Assembly: GCA_017999235.1 (NCBI GenBank)
Contig: JAGOBN010000282.1
Location: 1-5,941 of the forward strand
Direction: 5' to 3'
Length of the DNA stretch: 5,941 nt
Origin: Anaerolineales bacterium
GTDB lineage: Bacteria > Chloroflexota > Anaerolineae > Anaerolineales > UBA6663
Position numbers and translations under genes: made by a program
Notes under the pieces: model-generated
The model's input: only the letters and a program-made list of their open reading frames with translations
The model's database searches: none
What the model was told of the DNA's origin: nothing
Part shown: piece by piece, positions 5,201-5,941 of the stretch
Layout of the letters: each line of letters begins with the position of its first letter
Numbering within the stretch: position 1 is the stretch's first letter

Positions 5201-5941
5201 CGCGCACGGCCTGCGCGCTGAGCAGGACGACGCGCTCGGCGCCGGCCTTAGTCCGCACGCGCAGCTCCTCATTGCGCACTTCGCCGGTCTCCAGCCAGCG
5301 CTGAAAGGCGGTGTGCGCGCGCGCTTGAGAGCCGGGCGCATACAGCGTGGCCAGCGGGGCGCCCACCAGTTCTTCCCGGGTGTAGCCGAGCGCCTGCAGG
5401 ATTTCGGCGTTGACATCCAGCAGCACGCCATCCGGGGATACCATATAGCAGTAGGCCGGCGCGTTTTCAAAGAACGCCCGGAACCGGGCTTCGCTCTGGC
5501 GCAAGGCGGCCTCGGCCTGCCGGTGCTGGGTCTCCCGCTCGATAAACTCCAGCGCGTAGGCTAGATCCAGGGTGAGTTCGTTCAGCAGATGCAGTTCGTC
5601 CGCGTCAAAAAAACCCGGCTCGTTGGCATAGAGCGTAAAGGTGCCGCGCACGTGGCCGGCGACGACGAGCGGGAAGGCGGCGGCTGCGCGATAGCCCAAG
5701 GCCTCGGTGTCGGCCCGCCACACCGCCTCGCGCTCGACCGGGGCCAAGTCGTTGCAGACCACCGACCGGCCGGCGCGCAGCGCCTCGGCGGCCGGTTCCA
5801 GGCCGTGCGGCTCGGCCGCCAACGCCCGCTCCAAGTAAGGACGATGAGCGGCGGCGCCGGCGCTGGCGGTCACGGCCAGGCGGCCGGTCAGATCCGCCAG
5901 GCCAATCCAGGCCAGGGTGAAACCACCCCGCTCCACGGCAA
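2292..5941 (-). CDS. Multi-PAS/GAF sensor histidine kinase (HisKA_3 type), 5' end beyond window
   Basis: This sensor autophosphorylates on His and passes phosphate to the adjacent regulator. Counting from the first in-frame GTG (5936), 1214 residues are visible. They show GAF (1-134, lacking its start), PAS (about 147-264), PAS (273-387), PAS (397-514), GAF (525-685), PAS (699-814), GAF (824-990), HisKA_3 (about 1009-1080) and HATPase_c (about 1115-1214). The phospho-accepting H1022 is in ARELHDRVG. The N box is EALTNVVKHAQ (N1134), the G1 box DAGAGFD (1161-1167) and the G2 box GGWGMINIRERV. PAS units end in DITER/DITAR and are joined by coiled-coil-like ALRQSEARYR linkers. No transmembrane segment is visible, so a cytoplasmic sensor is likely unless the missing N-terminus is membranous. 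GTG 5936 is not a convincing start, because VERGGFTLAWIGLA is the interior of a GAF domain and the frame is open to the edge. Ligands are unknown. Confidence 0.93.
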   Translation of the reverse strand, partial: AVERGGFTLAWIGLADLTGRLAVTASAGAAAHRPYLERALAAEPHGLEPAAEALRAGRSVVCNDLAPVEREAVWRADTEALGYRAAAAFPLVVAGHVRGTFTLYANEPGFFDADELHLLNELTLDLAYALEFIERETQHRQAEAALRQSEARFRAFFENAPAYCYMVSPDGVLLDVNAEILQALGYTREELVGAPLATLYAPGSQARAHTAFQRWLETGEVRNEELRVRTKAGAERVVLLSAQAVRDEAGRLLHSISLQRDITERVQAEAALRQSEARYRQLVEQAPLGIAIHQAGQVVFANSACAAITGAASAAELLGRPVRAFVHPDEWEETQARIGQLADGLTGAVKNRYLRLDGGVVDVEVTAAAVTFDGAPAVQVLVQDVTARNAAEAAHRASEARYRRLVEHAPAIVYQFAPARGGVYYSPQTTAIIGFTPAELTAQPMLWHDVIHPEDVAQVDAAVAGFAHGQGFDLEYRLRGRHGRWVWLQDRSIGRLDGDNDLVIEGLALDITERKQAEEARRLALERLRNLHQIDRDLIQATSQAVMLATTLARLRELTGSQRASVALFDYAAGEIELLAVQTDGPTALPAGRRQPLDPARLTRFHADQPVLVPDLTAMADLSTPQRQLLDEGLRAYLQVPLVVRGELIGALNLAAHQPHAFAAEHVEIATEVGGQVAMVLSNTRLLETTLRQSAALRASEARYRALVESMDDVVFTLDAAGRHSGVFGRWVERAGLTPEVFLGRTAVEVLGPEAGAVHAAANQRALAGERVTYDWSADGPAGKTYTQTVLSPIYDDQGKVAGAVGVGRDITARKQAEVVLQTQLTMLNALYTQAHQLAESLDPHAVALSVTRQCVETFGLRLAWLGEAEPDGHVEVVAHYPVELDYPRQLRVRWDESPEGYGPTGRAIRSRAPVLSTEAGRPAREPWRTLTQQSGFQASAAFPLINRERAVGSLNLYSDQADFFAPERIALFQALAHQAAAALTNARLFQSVAEQREQVRGLAARLSEADEAERRSLARELHDRVGANLTALNLSLTLVRNQLPPAEQARIGARLEDATQLLQETIVQVRTVMMELRPSVLDDYGLLATLRWYGDQLSQRTGLTVQILGAEPEPRLAPAAETALFRVAQEALTNVVKHAQVRQAEVRLEAEGRLIRLRITDAGAGFDPNGMTTHSGAGGWGMINIRERVAALGGRLRVETAPGQGTRLTVELER
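5107..5142. repeat. Intragenic repeat, copy 1 (PAS linker)
   Basis: These 36 bases match 5485-5520 at 35 of 36 positions. They encode the same linker peptide (QAEAALRQSEAR) in front of the second visible PAS domain. Spacing between copies is 378 bases, or 126 codons, one PAS unit. Confidence 0.85.
5485..5520. repeat. Intragenic repeat, copy 2 (PAS linker)
   Basis: This is the partner of 5107-5142 and lies in front of the first visible PAS domain. The single difference is silent (Ala codon). The PAS domains themselves are much more diverged than this linker. That suggests either recent gene conversion of the linker or strong constraint on it. Confidence 0.85.

Noticed and set aside
3828..5520. 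Recurring linker-like repeats considered as a CRISPR array or mobile repeat
   Set aside because: They are in-frame, spaced by one PAS unit, diverged in most copies and encode SEARYR-type linkers, so they are protein repeats.
4122..5564. Long plus-strand open frame (480 codons) opposite the kinase
   Set aside because: Its product is rich in His, Arg, Gln and Gly with no domain pattern, and the minus-strand frame encodes clear PAS/GAF domains. It is a high-GC antisense shadow.
5934..5936. GTG as the real start of the kinase
   Set aside because: VERGGFTLAWIGLA is an internal GAF strand pattern, the domain's first helix is missing, and the frame stays open to the window edge. The true start is outside.

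Overview
The window is a GC-rich bacterial segment in which every supported gene lies on the minus strand. It therefore reads right to left, from a large sensor kinase to an aminoacyl-tRNA synthetase that runs off the left edge. The stacked PAS/GAF kinase with a NarL-type partner, the T-box leader and the style of the synthetase together suggest a Chloroflexota-like bacterium (Anaerolineae or relatives). That placement is an impression from protein style, not a phylogenetic result.

Region A (5941 down to 1651) is a two-component operon. A very large, apparently soluble histidine kinase (visible order GAF-PAS-PAS-PAS-GAF-PAS-GAF-HisKA_3-HATPase) is cut by the right edge. It is followed by a NarL/FixJ response regulator, and the two genes share a 4-base ATGA overlap. 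The kinase should relay cytoplasmic, ligand or redox-type signals to the regulator, which would bind DNA through its LuxR-type HTH. The kinase lacks the Gln of the DxxxQ phosphatase motif usual in this kinase family.

Region B (1650 down to 1276) has no protein gene but is full of regulatory sequence. It holds a sigma-70-like promoter with an extended -10 just after the regulator's stop codon, then an all-G/C perfect 20-bp palindrome, then a complete T-box riboswitch. The T-box parts that can be seen are Stem I with both distal T-loop motifs, a loop-E/specifier region, Stem II, a Stem IIA/B pseudoknot, Stem III, the T-box core and an intrinsic terminator with a U-tract.

Region C (1275 down to 1) is the T-box-controlled operon. 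It contains an AlaX-type alanyl-tRNA trans-editing protein, then a class Ia synthetase that is most likely isoleucyl-tRNA synthetase. The synthetase has a swapped signature motif (GVHH instead of HxGH). The T-box should sense an uncharged tRNA, most plausibly tRNA-Ile, and raise expression of both genes. The unusual points are that an Ala-tRNA editing enzyme sits under an apparent Ile-sensing switch, that the editing enzyme carries Asp where the family's zinc-binding Cys is expected, and that the synthetase has two altered active-site signatures. I found no CRISPR array, tRNA, rRNA or mobile element.
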